From: Flavobacteriaceae bacterium
GTDB lineage: Bacteria > Bacteroidota > Bacteroidia > Flavobacteriales > Flavobacteriaceae
Direction of reading: 5' to 3'
Assembly: GCA_030613745.1 (NCBI GenBank)
Contig: JAUWLK010000005.1
Location: forward strand, 1-24,456
DNA length: 24,456 bases
Part shown: piece after piece, positions 1 to 7,695 of the stretch
Layout of the letters: each line of letters opens with the position of its first letter
How positions within the stretch are numbered: position 1 is the stretch's first letter
Position numbers and translations under genes: made by a program
The notes under the pieces: model-generated
The model's input: the letters and a program-made list of their open reading frames with translations, nothing else
What the model was told of the DNA's origin: nothing
Databases searched by the model: none

Positions 1-339
1 AAAGAAGCTTTTAAAGCTGCTGAAATATTAGAAAAAGAAGGGATATCTGTAGAGATAATTGATTTACGCACTGTTAAACCAATGGATCATGAAGCAATTT
101 TGACATCTGTTAAAAAAACCAATCGACTAGTTATATTAGAAGAAGCTTGGCCTTTTGCAAGTGTGGCTTCTGAAATTACTTATCAAGTACAAGAAAAAGC
201 ATTTGATTATTTAGATGCACCAATACAAAGAATTACTACTGCTGATACCCCAACACCATTTTCTCCTGTATTGTTAGAAGAATGGATGCCTAATGCCAAC
301 GATGTTGTAAAAGCAGTTAAAAAAGTAATGTACATTTAA
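1..339 (+). CDS. pdhB: Pyruvate dehydrogenase E1 component subunit beta, C-terminal part (5' end outside window)
   Basis: The reading frame is open from base 1 and stops at 337-339, giving 112 residues. They match the C-terminal transketolase-like domain of the thiamine-dependent E1-beta subunit: a segment of type VEIIDLRTVKPMD, then VILEEAWPFASVASEI, and the closing TPTPFSPVLLEEWMPNANDVVKAV. The family is about 325 residues, so roughly the last third is present. With E1-alpha and the E2/E3 subunits it decarboxylates pyruvate to acetyl-CoA in the cytoplasm. The TPTPFSP...LE ending is typical of PDH E1-beta. A related branched-chain 2-oxoacid dehydrogenase E1-beta is less likely but not excluded from this fragment. 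A hairpin terminator follows 25 bases downstream. Confidence 0.85.
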   Translation, partial: KEAFKAAEILEKEGISVEIIDLRTVKPMDHEAILTSVKKTNRLVILEEAWPFASVASEITYQVQEKAFDYLDAPIQRITTADTPTPFSPVLLEEWMPNANDVVKAVKKVMYI

Positions 340-364
340 AAGTTGATAGTTTATAGATTAAGGT

Positions 365-393
365 AAACCATTGTATTTTACAATGGTTTTTTT
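365..393 (+). terminator. Rho-independent terminator after pdhB
   Basis: Arms AAACCATTGTA (365-375) and TACAATGGTTT (379-389) are perfectly complementary around a 3-base loop, and the T run continues to 393. It lies 25 bases after the pdhB stop and points the same way. Confidence 0.85.
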
Positions 394-459
394 AATGTGA
401 AATTTTAAAGATAAAAGTAAAACAACGCAACAAAATTAATTAGACTGATTATAATTAAG

Positions 460-467
460 TATATTTG
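460..467 (+). promoter_or_regulatory. Candidate -7 promoter element of the AraC-type gene
   Basis: TATATTTG matches the Bacteroidota -7 consensus TAnnTTTG and lies 46 bases before the start at 514, downstream of the pdhB terminator. No clear TTG -33 box is seen at the usual spacing, so this is a motif match only. Confidence 0.4.
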
Positions 468-513
468 AAGCCTGAAAACATAGATAATATCTAAATAATT
501 TACTAGATATCAA

Positions 514-1410
514 ATGATTGTTTTATATATGATGAATAATAATAACGCTAAAAAAAAATACCAAGATTACAAAATTGAAGATGGATTTTGTATCATGAAA
601 ATTCACAATAAAGATGAAATAAAACAAGAGATTTTAAGGGAAGTTGATAAAACATTTATACAATTACATTTTTGTATTCAAAATTCTGCCAAACTTATTT
701 TTAATAAAGGTAATTATGTTTTAGATATTCCTAAGAATAAATCTTTTTTACTGTATAGTCCTCAGCAAGATTTACCAATTCATCTTGAATTAGCACCTAA
801 TTCAAAATTAATTACTTTATTAATTTCAATTGAAAAATTCCATACATTTTTTACAAGAGAAGCTGGGTTGATACACTTTTTAAATGATGAAAATAAGAAT
901 AAAAAATATTATAGTGATAAAGAATTAAATCCAAATGAAATTATTGTTTTGGATCAATTATTTCACTATGGTTTACACTCATCTTTAGAAAAATTATATA
1001 CTAAAGGAAAGGTATATGAGCTATTAAGTTTGTATTTTCATAAATCTGATAATGAAGGAGCCCAAAACTGTCCGTTTTTAGAAGATGAAGCAAATGTTGA
1101 GAAAATTCAAACAGCAAAAAAAATATTAATTGATAATATGGTAGAGCCACCAACGTTAAATGAATTGGCTCATACTATAAATTTGCCTTTACAACATTTA
1201 AAAGATGGGTTTAAGCAAATATATGGCGAAACAGTTTTTGCTTATTTATTTAATTATAAAATGGAGTATGCCAGAAAATTATTGGCTTCAAAAAAATTTA
1301 ATATTTCTGAAATTAGTTTTAAAATAGGATATAGTACACCAAGCCATTTTATAGCAGCATTTAAAAAGAAATATGGGTCAACACCTAAAAAATATATGAG
1401 TAGTATATAA
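514..1410 (+). CDS. AraC-family transcriptional regulator
   Basis: This 298-residue protein has a C-terminal AraC-type DNA-binding region of two helix-turn-helix units. The first lies around residues 205-240 (PTLNELAHTINLPLQHLKDGFKQ). The second, around 255-293, carries the family signature ISEISFKIGYSTPSHFIAAFKKKYGSTPKKY. The N-terminal 190 residues have no motif I can name and presumably sense a ligand or mediate dimerisation. ATG codons at 529 and 532 are alternative starts; I kept 514 as the longest reading. The gene has its own terminators on both sides and is monocistronic. No target can be inferred; the neighbouring DUF5686 gene is a possible but unproven one. Confidence 0.88.
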   Translation: MIVLYMMNNNNAKKKYQDYKIEDGFCIMKIHNKDEIKQEILREVDKTFIQLHFCIQNSAKLIFNKGNYVLDIPKNKSFLLYSPQQDLPIHLELAPNSKLITLLISIEKFHTFFTREAGLIHFLNDENKNKKYYSDKELNPNEIIVLDQLFHYGLHSSLEKLYTKGKVYELLSLYFHKSDNEGAQNCPFLEDEANVEKIQTAKKILIDNMVEPPTLNELAHTINLPLQHLKDGFKQIYGETVFAYLFNYKMEYARKLLASKKFNISEISFKIGYSTPSHFIAAFKKKYGSTPKKYMSSI

Positions 1411-1477
1411 ATATTACTTTATATTTTATATCGAAATAATTTAAGATTAAAAAAAAGCACAATTGAATCAAAAATAT

Positions 1478-1485
1478 TAAATTTG
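1478..1485 (+). promoter_or_regulatory. Candidate -7 element upstream of the DUF5686 gene
   Basis: TAAATTTG fits the TAnnTTTG consensus and lies about 55 bases before the start at 1540. It overlaps the first of two hairpins, and the terminator hairpin at 1498-1525 would lie inside the resulting leader. A TTG at 1463-1465 is closer than the usual -33 spacing. Confidence 0.3.
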
Positions 1486-1497
1486 CGGTTCGCAAAT
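1481..1497 (+). repeat. Small inverted repeat (hairpin) before the terminator
   Basis: ATTTGCG (1481-1487) and CGCAAAT (1491-1497) pair around the loop GTT. It abuts the next hairpin directly, so the two form a tandem stem-loop. Confidence 0.55.
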
Positions 1498-1525
1498 ATT
1501 CCTTTCAATTTTGAAAGGAATTTTT
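1498..1525 (+). terminator. Rho-independent terminator after the AraC-type gene
   Basis: ATTCCTTTCA (1498-1507) pairs with TGAAAGGAAT (1512-1521) and is followed by a T run to 1525. It lies between the AraC-type stop and the start at 1540, only 14 bases before the next gene, so it might also act as a leader hairpin for that gene. Confidence 0.75.
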
Positions 1526-1539
1526 ATTGTAATTTGTAA

Positions 1540-4026
1540 ATGGATAAGAAACTATTATTTATAATCACAATTTTTTTTACCCTACTTAATTTAAATGCCC
1601 AAGTTAAAGTAAGTGGAGTTATTATTGATGAACAAAATGAACCTATTCCTTTTTCAAATGTAATTTTTAAAGGATCTACTAAAGGAACTATTTCTGATGA
1701 AAATGGTCATTTTTATTTGCAATCAAATAAAATATATACTGAGCTTGAAGTTTCATTTGTAGGTTTTGAAACTAAAATAATTCCACTAAAAAAGCAAAAT
1801 TTTAATTTAAAAATAATACTTCTAGAGGACAGAGATGAATTAAAAGAAGTAATGATCTATTCTGGGAAAATAAAGAAAAAAGGAAATCCGGCGATAGCAA
1901 TTTTAAAGAAGATTTGGGCAAAAAAGCATAAAAATGGTATTTATTTATACAATCAATATGAATATGATAAATATGAAAAACTCGAATTTGATTTAAATAA
2001 TATTGATGAAAAATTTGAAAGTAAAAAGATATTTAAAGGTATGGAATTTGTATTTGAGCATGTAGATACATCTGCTATTACCGGTAAAGCATACTTGCCT
2101 ATTTTTATCAATGAATCAATGTATAAAACATATGGTAGTAATCTTGTTCCTAAAAAGAAAATTGAAAAGCTAATAGCTAATAAAAACTCAGGATTTTCTG
2201 ACAATCAGGGTCTTATATCTTTTGTTAAACAGCTTTATGTTGATTATGATATTTATAAAAATTATATAAAATTTTTTGATAAAAGCTTTGCAAGCCCATT
2301 ATCAAAACTAGGTCCGGAAATATATAATTATGTTTTAACAGATAGTAGTTTTATTGATAATAAGTGGTGTTATAATATTTTGTTTTATCCTAGACGAAAA
2401 AATGAATTGACTTTTAAAGGTGATTTTTGGGTCAATGATACCACATTTTCTATCAAAGAAATTCAAATGTATGCTACTAAGAGTGCAAATATAAACTGGG
2501 TTAAAGAAATTTATATTGAACAAGAATTTAAAGTTTTAAATGATTCTGTTTTTTTATTAAAACGAGACCATTTTATGAGTGATTTTTCAATTAATAGAAA
2601 AGATAAGTCAAAAGGAGTTTATGGAAAAAGAACCACACTTTATAATAATCATGTGTTTAATGTAAAACGACCTGATGAATATTATAAAGCTGATGTTGCC
2701 CAAAATGAAAAAATATACCATAAATCAAATGATTATTGGTTACAAAATAGACAAGAAAAGTTAAGTAAAGATGAAGTAGGGATTTACAAAATGTTAGATA
2801 CTTTACAAACTGTTAAACGCTTTAAAGAGTTGATAGATGTAGCAGAAATATTATCTTCTGGCTATTGGAATTTTACAAGAGGTTTTGATTATGGACCAAT
2901 TTATTCAACTGTAGGCTTTAATGATTTAGAAGGTTTAAGATTGAGAATAGGAGGGAGAACATACTTTTCACAATCAGATAAATGGAGATTAAAAGGATTT
3001 CTAGCTTATGGGTTTGAGGATAAGAAATTTAAATATGGAATTGAAGGAAAATGGATGGTTGAACCGAGAAGGCGAATAATTTTATCAGTTGGTAACAGAA
3101 GAGATATTGAACAATTAGGTGTTAGTTTAACAACTGCAAATGATGTTTTAGATAGAAGTTTTGCAACTACTTCAATTTTTACTAGAGGAGACAATACAAA
3201 ATTGTCTAATATTAATTTGACCAATGCTAAAGTTACACTAGAACCTGTAAAAAATTTACATTTCAGATTAAGTACTACCTATAAAACTATAAAATCAGCA
3301 TCACCTGAATTGTTTAATATTGATTATATAGATGAGAATGGAAATATTCAATCAAATCTTAATCAAATAGATGTAAATTTTGCAGTACAATATACACCAA
3401 AACGGGTGCCTTGGGGTCTTGGTGTGGATAGGGGTGTTAGTAATTATGGAAGATTTCCAACATTCTTTTTTAGTTATACTAAAGGAATTAAAGGTATTAT
3501 TGAAAGTGATTTTGATTATCACAAATTACAGTTTTTTTATCAACAACCTATACAAATTGGTTTTTTTGGTAGATTGACATCAACTTTTGAAATAGGTAAA
3601 ACTATCAATACTGTTCCTTTGTCATTATTAAATATAGTACCCGGAAACCAAACCTATTTTACTTCCAGAAAAATATTTGATTTATTAGATTATTATGAGT
3701 TTGTAACTGATCAATATGCTTCTTTACATTTAGAACATAATTTTAATGGTAGAATTTTTTCTAAAATTCCATTTTTAAGAAAATTACAATGGAGAGAAAT
3801 TATTGGTATAAGAGGTGTTATAGGTAGTATTTCAGATGAAAATATTGCAATTAATGCTTCGGATATTATTTATACAGCCCCTGAAACAGTTTATTGGGAA
3901 TACCATGTTGGTATAGGAAATATTTTCAAACTCCTAAGAATTGATTTTGAATATAGAGGTAGTTATTTAGATGTACCTAATGCTACAAAATTTGCTGTTA
4001 AAGGAGGTATAGGGTTTTATTTTTAA
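1540..4026 (+). CDS. Outer-membrane protein with carboxypeptidase-regulatory-like domain and DUF5686 region
   Basis: The 828-residue protein starts with a signal peptide (residues 1 to about 21, hydrophobic core then LNLNAQ). Residues 22 to about 100 form a carboxypeptidase-D regulatory-like beta-sandwich (VSGVIIDEQNEPIPFSNV, then GTISDENGHF and LEVSFVGFETK). The rest fits the DUF5686 family of Bacteroidota. Its second half is rich in alternating aromatic and hydrophobic strands and ends in GGIGFYF, as expected of an outer-membrane beta-barrel with a terminal aromatic residue. The regulatory-like domain also occurs at the N-terminus of SusC/TonB-dependent receptors, but no plug domain is seen here. 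The function of the family is not known to me. The stop overlaps that of the convergent RemB-like gene. Confidence 0.82.
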   Translation: MDKKLLFIITIFFTLLNLNAQVKVSGVIIDEQNEPIPFSNVIFKGSTKGTISDENGHFYLQSNKIYTELEVSFVGFETKIIPLKKQNFNLKIILLEDRDELKEVMIYSGKIKKKGNPAIAILKKIWAKKHKNGIYLYNQYEYDKYEKLEFDLNNIDEKFESKKIFKGMEFVFEHVDTSAITGKAYLPIFINESMYKTYGSNLVPKKKIEKLIANKNSGFSDNQGLISFVKQLYVDYDIYKNYIKFFDKSFASPLSKLGPEIYNYVLTDSSFIDNKWCYNILFYPRRKNELTFKGDFWVNDTTFSIKEIQMYATKSANINWVKEIYIEQEFKVLNDSVFLLKRDHFMSDFSINRKDKSKGVYGKRTTLYNNHVFNVKRPDEYYKADVAQNEKIYHKSNDYWLQNRQEKLSKDEVGIYKMLDTLQTVKRFKELIDVAEILSSGYWNFTRGFDYGPIYSTVGFNDLEGLRLRIGGRTYFSQSDKWRLKGFLAYGFEDKKFKYGIEGKWMVEPRRRIILSVGNRRDIEQLGVSLTTANDVLDRSFATTSIFTRGDNTKLSNINLTNAKVTLEPVKNLHFRLSTTYKTIKSASPELFNIDYIDENGNIQSNLNQIDVNFAVQYTPKRVPWGLGVDRGVSNYGRFPTFFFSYTKGIKGIIESDFDYHKLQFFYQQPIQIGFFGRLTSTFEIGKTINTVPLSLLNIVPGNQTYFTSRKIFDLLDYYEFVTDQYASLHLEHNFNGRIFSKIPFLRKLQWREIIGIRGVIGSISDENIAINASDIIYTAPETVYWEYHVGIGNIFKLLRIDFEYRGSYLDVPNATKFAVKGGIGFYF

Positions 4027-6134
4027 AAATCAAAATACCAGTTAAACAAATCAGATTTTATACCAATTGTAAACCAGGTTGTATTGTCTTCTGTAACAAC
4101 ATTACCACTTTGACTTGGTGTAAAACTTCTATAAGTAAAACCACCAAAAAGTTGAAGATTAGAAACTGGATTTAACACATAACCAGCTTGAATATCTCCA
4201 ATAAATATATCCGTTGTATTTCCTTGAGTGACATCATTACCAATGTCGGAAAATCTATTGTCATATGACCTGTAGATATCTCCACCATATGAAACATTCG
4301 AGCCTTCAAAATCAAATCCTTTTTTGCCAATAATAAGTTTAGCATTTGCAAACCACCTGTTTTTTGAATAACGAGCAATACCAATAGTTTCCCAAAAATT
4401 TGCTCCCCATAAATGTGATATAGGCTGGTTATAGTGACCTGAATTTAATTCAATAGTACCATGTGAAAAAGTATATGGTCTTGCCCAGTTAAATTCACCT
4501 TGTAGCATTAAATTGTCTATTTTAAAAGCATTGTAGTATTTTGCACCTATCTGTAGTGCAAACTTATTACCCCAATATCCATTACCACCAAAAACTTCAC
4601 TAACTGTCAATTCATCTATTAAAAACTGGTTGTAAAATGAAATATTATCGTTTAATCGATATTTGGTGTTTAAACCAATTTGTACGTTTCCGCTATGATC
4701 TCCACCATTTGAAAATTCAACAGCCCTGAAAAAAATTATCGGATTAAAAAAAGAAATATCAAATCCATCATAACTTTCTTCATTTGTAATTACGGCTTCG
4801 AACAGTCCAATATTTAATTTCTTAGTTACATTCCAGCTTAAATGGTGCATGGCAACATATTTTCTAAAATTTGTTCCATCATCTGAAGAAATACTTCTAA
4901 TATCATCCATCCACATCCATAAATTAGTGTATTTAATTTTCCAAAATTGTGTACTAATCTTGAAGAAAGGGTAAGGAGAGGCAACATCTGATAAGAAAAA
5001 AGAGCGGTAACCATCACCAATAAAATTTTTACCATTACCAAATTGAAAATTAAAAAACTCATTGGGTGTATAACTTAAATAAGCTTCTGCTACAGGATAA
5101 TCAAACCCTCCTTCATCTAAACCTTTGGCTTTTCCTCTACCAATGACAATAGCATTTGCTCCAATTATTGGGCTTATTCTTTTGTTTTCATTATTCACAT
5201 ATTCGGCAAACCTTCCTTGGCTTTCATAAAATGAAGTGGAGAAACTAAATTTTTTACCTAATGCTCCTTGAATTTGTAAACCACGTGTGTTATTATAAGT
5301 AAAATCAACATCTGAATTGTCTTTTCCAAGCTGAAGATCCCAAACTAAATTTGTAGTAAACCAGTAATTTTTTCCTCTGACTAAAAATAGGTGTTCATTA
5401 AATAATTTTCTACCGGCCCAGGTTTTTTTATCTTTGAGGATAGCATTTCTTTTTTCTTCAAGATTAACATATGGTCTTACTTCATTATAAAGAAAAGGCT
5501 TTGATGCAGTATGTGTATTTTCATCTTTATTCAAAAAATAAATCATTTCATCATATTGTTGATGTGTAAAAGGAATGTTCAATTCACTTTGAAATTCTGG
5601 GAAAAGGGAAGATTTTCTATAATCAAGAGTGTCTTGAATATTTACATATTGTATTGTCGTTGTCGGATCTACTTCTGTTTTTTTAGCTGTAACAATTGGA
5701 AGAGTTGATTTCGGACTTTGATAAGTGATTTCTTCTGATTTTGAATCTAAAGGAATAGATATTGGTACAATATAACGCATGTCAATTGGTCGGCCGTTAT
5801 ATGTTGCTGGTTGGATGTTAGGTAAATTTTGAAATATACGTTTTACTTCTTCTTCAAGTTCATTATACATTGCATTTACATATAACACTTCAAATTCACC
5901 TTTTTTACTTACGATGAAAACAACTTTAACTGTACCTTTATAATTATCTTTATTTACTATTTCAGGCACTTGAAATTCCTGAATTATATCCAATTTTAAT
6001 TTGGTATTAAAACAAGATTCTAAATTTTGAATATTTTCATTTTCACAACCTAAATAAATTGGTGGTTTTTCAATTTGTGCAGTAATCGTTAAGAAAACAA
6101 AGAGAAAAGGTATAAGTAAAAGTAATTTTTTCAT
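4023..6134 (-). CDS. Wzi/RemB-like outer-membrane beta-barrel protein with an N-terminal TonB-C-like domain
   Basis: I chose the ATG at 6134 (MKKLLLLIPF, a good signal peptide ending at ITAQ, residue 20). An in-frame TTG at 6149 adds only five residues. Residues 21-130 resemble a TonB C-terminal domain (KGTVKVVFIVSKKGE, then an EEEVKRIFQNLPNIQPA helix region and YIVPISIPL), preceded by a Cys pair at 30 and 41. Residues from about 205 to 703 form a predicted barrel similar to the capsule-assembly Wzi family, with AGRKLFNEHLFLVRG, FNFQFGNGKNFIGDGYRS and GLFEAVI, ending in NWYFDF. Flavobacterial proteins of this plan are annotated as gliding motility protein RemB. I infer that relationship from memory of the family and do not assign the symbol. 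It is the last gene of the deoC-led cluster, 64 bases after the acetyltransferase gene. Confidence 0.72.
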   Translation of the reverse strand: MKKLLLLIPFLFVFLTITAQIEKPPIYLGCENENIQNLESCFNTKLKLDIIQEFQVPEIVNKDNYKGTVKVVFIVSKKGEFEVLYVNAMYNELEEEVKRIFQNLPNIQPATYNGRPIDMRYIVPISIPLDSKSEEITYQSPKSTLPIVTAKKTEVDPTTTIQYVNIQDTLDYRKSSLFPEFQSELNIPFTHQQYDEMIYFLNKDENTHTASKPFLYNEVRPYVNLEEKRNAILKDKKTWAGRKLFNEHLFLVRGKNYWFTTNLVWDLQLGKDNSDVDFTYNNTRGLQIQGALGKKFSFSTSFYESQGRFAEYVNNENKRISPIIGANAIVIGRGKAKGLDEGGFDYPVAEAYLSYTPNEFFNFQFGNGKNFIGDGYRSFFLSDVASPYPFFKISTQFWKIKYTNLWMWMDDIRSISSDDGTNFRKYVAMHHLSWNVTKKLNIGLFEAVITNEESYDGFDISFFNPIIFFRAVEFSNGGDHSGNVQIGLNTKYRLNDNISFYNQFLIDELTVSEVFGGNGYWGNKFALQIGAKYYNAFKIDNLMLQGEFNWARPYTFSHGTIELNSGHYNQPISHLWGANFWETIGIARYSKNRWFANAKLIIGKKGFDFEGSNVSYGGDIYRSYDNRFSDIGNDVTQGNTTDIFIGDIQAGYVLNPVSNLQLFGGFTYRSFTPSQSGNVVTEDNTTWFTIGIKSDLFNWYFDF

Positions 6135-6165
6135 ATAAAATTTATTCAATTTTCATTGGAATTTA

Positions 6166-6193
6166 TATCGTTTGTATAATACTATAAACGATA
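6166..6193. repeat. Inverted repeat upstream of the RemB-like gene
   Basis: TATCGTTT (6166-6173) and AAACGATA (6186-6193) are perfect arms around a 12-base spacer that itself contains TATA repeats. It sits directly downstream (minus strand) of a -7-like box and within the 64-base gap. No T tract follows, so an operator or leader hairpin is likelier than a terminator. Confidence 0.5.
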
Positions 6194-6201
6194 CAAATCT
6201 A
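6194..6201 (-). promoter_or_regulatory. Candidate -7 promoter element of the RemB-like gene
   Basis: On the minus strand the bases read TAGATTTG, matching TAnnTTTG, 60 bases before the ATG at 6134. The box overlaps the stop codon of the upstream acetyltransferase gene. No clear -33 TTG is visible. Confidence 0.35.
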
Positions 6202-6780
6202 ATTTATTTTGTTTACTAGGTCGTTTTTTAGTTCATATTTTTCATTGCTTTCTGGGCAAACGGCAATATCATTTTTGTCAAAATGTAAGCGATGACCAAA
6301 TTCACTAATCCAACCTATTTGCTTCGATGGGTTACCAACTACTAAAGCATAAGGTTTTATTTCTTTAACTACAACTGCTCCAGCTCCAATAAAAGCAAAT
6401 TCACCAATGTCATTTCCGCAAACTATGGTAGCATTTGCACCAATACTTACTCCTTTTTTTACAGTAGTCTTCATGTATTCGTCTTTACGATTTACTGCAC
6501 TTCTAGGGTTAATAACATTTGTAAATACCATTGAAGGACCTAAAAATACATCGTCTTCACAAATAACTCCTGTATAAATTGAAACATTGTTTTGAACTTT
6601 TACATTATTGCCTAAAATAACTTGAGGTGAAACAACTACATTTTGACCAATATTGCACTTTTTTCCAATTTTACAGTTAGACATAATATGACTAAAATGC
6701 CAAATCTTTGTTCCATCACCTATGTTGCAATTATCATCAATAACAGCAGTTTCGTGAGCGAAGTAATTATTTTTGTCCAT
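6199..6780 (-). CDS. WlbB/WbpD-like sugar N-acetyltransferase (left-handed beta-helix)
   Basis: The 193-residue protein is built of hexapeptide repeats of the LbetaH acyltransferase fold (GDGTKIW, CKIGKKCNIGQNVVVS, GNNVKVQNNVSIY). It carries the block GPSMVFTNVINPRS-NRKDEY (81-102) and the ending ALVVGNPSKQIGWISEFGHRL. That block is characteristic of UDP-2-acetamido-3-amino-2,3-dideoxyglucuronate N3-acetyltransferases (WlbB, WbpD), which use acetyl-CoA to make a diacetylated uronic acid for surface polysaccharides. The length fits the family. The other genes of that sugar pathway (dehydrogenase, aminotransferase, epimerase) are absent, so the actual substrate is uncertain. It lies 24 bases after the short aldehyde dehydrogenase gene, probably in the same transcript. 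Confidence 0.8.
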   Translation of the reverse strand: MDKNNYFAHETAVIDDNCNIGDGTKIWHFSHIMSNCKIGKKCNIGQNVVVSPQVILGNNVKVQNNVSIYTGVICEDDVFLGPSMVFTNVINPRSAVNRKDEYMKTTVKKGVSIGANATIVCGNDIGEFAFIGAGAVVVKEIKPYALVVGNPSKQIGWISEFGHRLHFDKNDIAVCPESNEKYELKNDLVNKIN

Positions 6781-6804
6781 GTTATAAATTTAATATAAAT
6801 AATT

Positions 6805-7662
6805 TTACACTTCCGTTGGATGCCAAGTAGTTTTTACTTCTTGCATTTTTTCAATAAAATATGGCGATTCACTATTTTCACTTGCCCAATCTGTTTTTTT
6901 GTAAAAAATTGTTCTTTTTACATTGAGACTTGCCAATTCACTAATCAATTTCAAATCTTCTTCATTTTTCCCACAGTATAATATTGCGTTTACATCCATG
7001 TGAGAAGCCAAATGATTTAATAATTCATTTTTCTTTCCTGTAAGGATATTAACAACACCACCAGGAACATCAGAAGAGTTTAAAACTTCTGCAAAAGAAA
7101 TTGCAGTTAAAGGTTTGCTTTCGCTAGCCAAAACAATTACTGTATTACCACCAACTATGGCTGGTGCTATTACTGAAACTAAGCCTAATAAACTTTGTTT
7201 TTCGGGAGCAATTATACTCACTACGCCAACAGGTTCAACATTTGAAAAATTAAAATGAGAACTTGATACCGGATTTACAGTACTAAAAAATTGTTGGTAT
7301 TTATCACTCCATCCTGCATAATAAACCAACCGATCAATAGCAGATTCTACTTCTTTTTTAGCGTTATTTTTAGTTTCTCCTTGTAAAGTTAATTCAGCAA
7401 TAAACTGTTCTTTTCTACCTTCAAGCATTTCTGCAATGCGATATAAAATTTGTCCTTTGTTTAAAGCCGTGGTATTTGCCCAAGGGTTTTGTGCTTTTCG
7501 AGCAATAACAACAGCATTTCTAAAATCCTTACGAGAAGCCAAACACATATTTGCAATTAATTTTCCATTATTGTTTATTGTATAGTATCTTCCTGATTCT
7601 GTTCTAGGAAACTTGCCACCAATATATAATTTATATGTTTTATTTATATCTATTCTGCTCAT
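6805..7662 (-). CDS. Truncated aldehyde dehydrogenase-like protein without catalytic domain (ALDH16 second-domain type)
   Basis: The 285 residues align with the N-terminal NAD-binding part of aldehyde dehydrogenases (YKLYIGGKFPRTESGRYY, DRLVYYAGWSDKY at 110-122, VEPVGVVSIIAP, IAPAIVGGNTVIVLASE, VPGGVVNILTG at 199-209). Key residues are lost. The PWN motif is replaced by APEKQ (152-156), the Lys of KPAE is absent, the FTGSTGVG loop has become LYCGKNEE, and the LELGG and GQxC segments are missing. The protein ends about 75 residues after the Rossmann region, with a tail EVKTTWHPTEV. It therefore cannot be a dehydrogenase alone. The gene starts 33 bases after the catalytic paralogue. The pair resembles bacterial and animal ALDH16, in which a catalytic domain is followed by a shortened pseudo-domain. 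A regulatory or structural partner role is inferred. Confidence 0.78.
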   Translation of the reverse strand: MSRIDINKTYKLYIGGKFPRTESGRYYTINNNGKLIANMCLASRKDFRNAVVIARKAQNPWANTTALNKGQILYRIAEMLEGRKEQFIAELTLQGETKNNAKKEVESAIDRLVYYAGWSDKYQQFFSTVNPVSSSHFNFSNVEPVGVVSIIAPEKQSLLGLVSVIAPAIVGGNTVIVLASESKPLTAISFAEVLNSSDVPGGVVNILTGKKNELLNHLASHMDVNAILYCGKNEEDLKLISELASLNVKRTIFYKKTDWASENSESPYFIEKMQEVKTTWHPTEV

Positions 7663-7695
7663 GGTTTTTTATAATATAAGTTTAAAGTTCAATGA

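Noticed and set aside
6135..6149. Longer start (TTG at 6149) for the RemB-like gene
   Set aside because: The ATG at 6134 directly opens a standard signal peptide (MKKLLLL), and the extra five residues would put polar residues before it with a weaker start codon.
6805..7662. The short aldehyde dehydrogenase as a frameshifted pseudogene
   Set aside because: No remnant of the catalytic domain follows in any frame; the acetyltransferase starts 24 bases later. The frame is intact with a sensible C-terminal tail, matching the shortened second domain of ALDH16.
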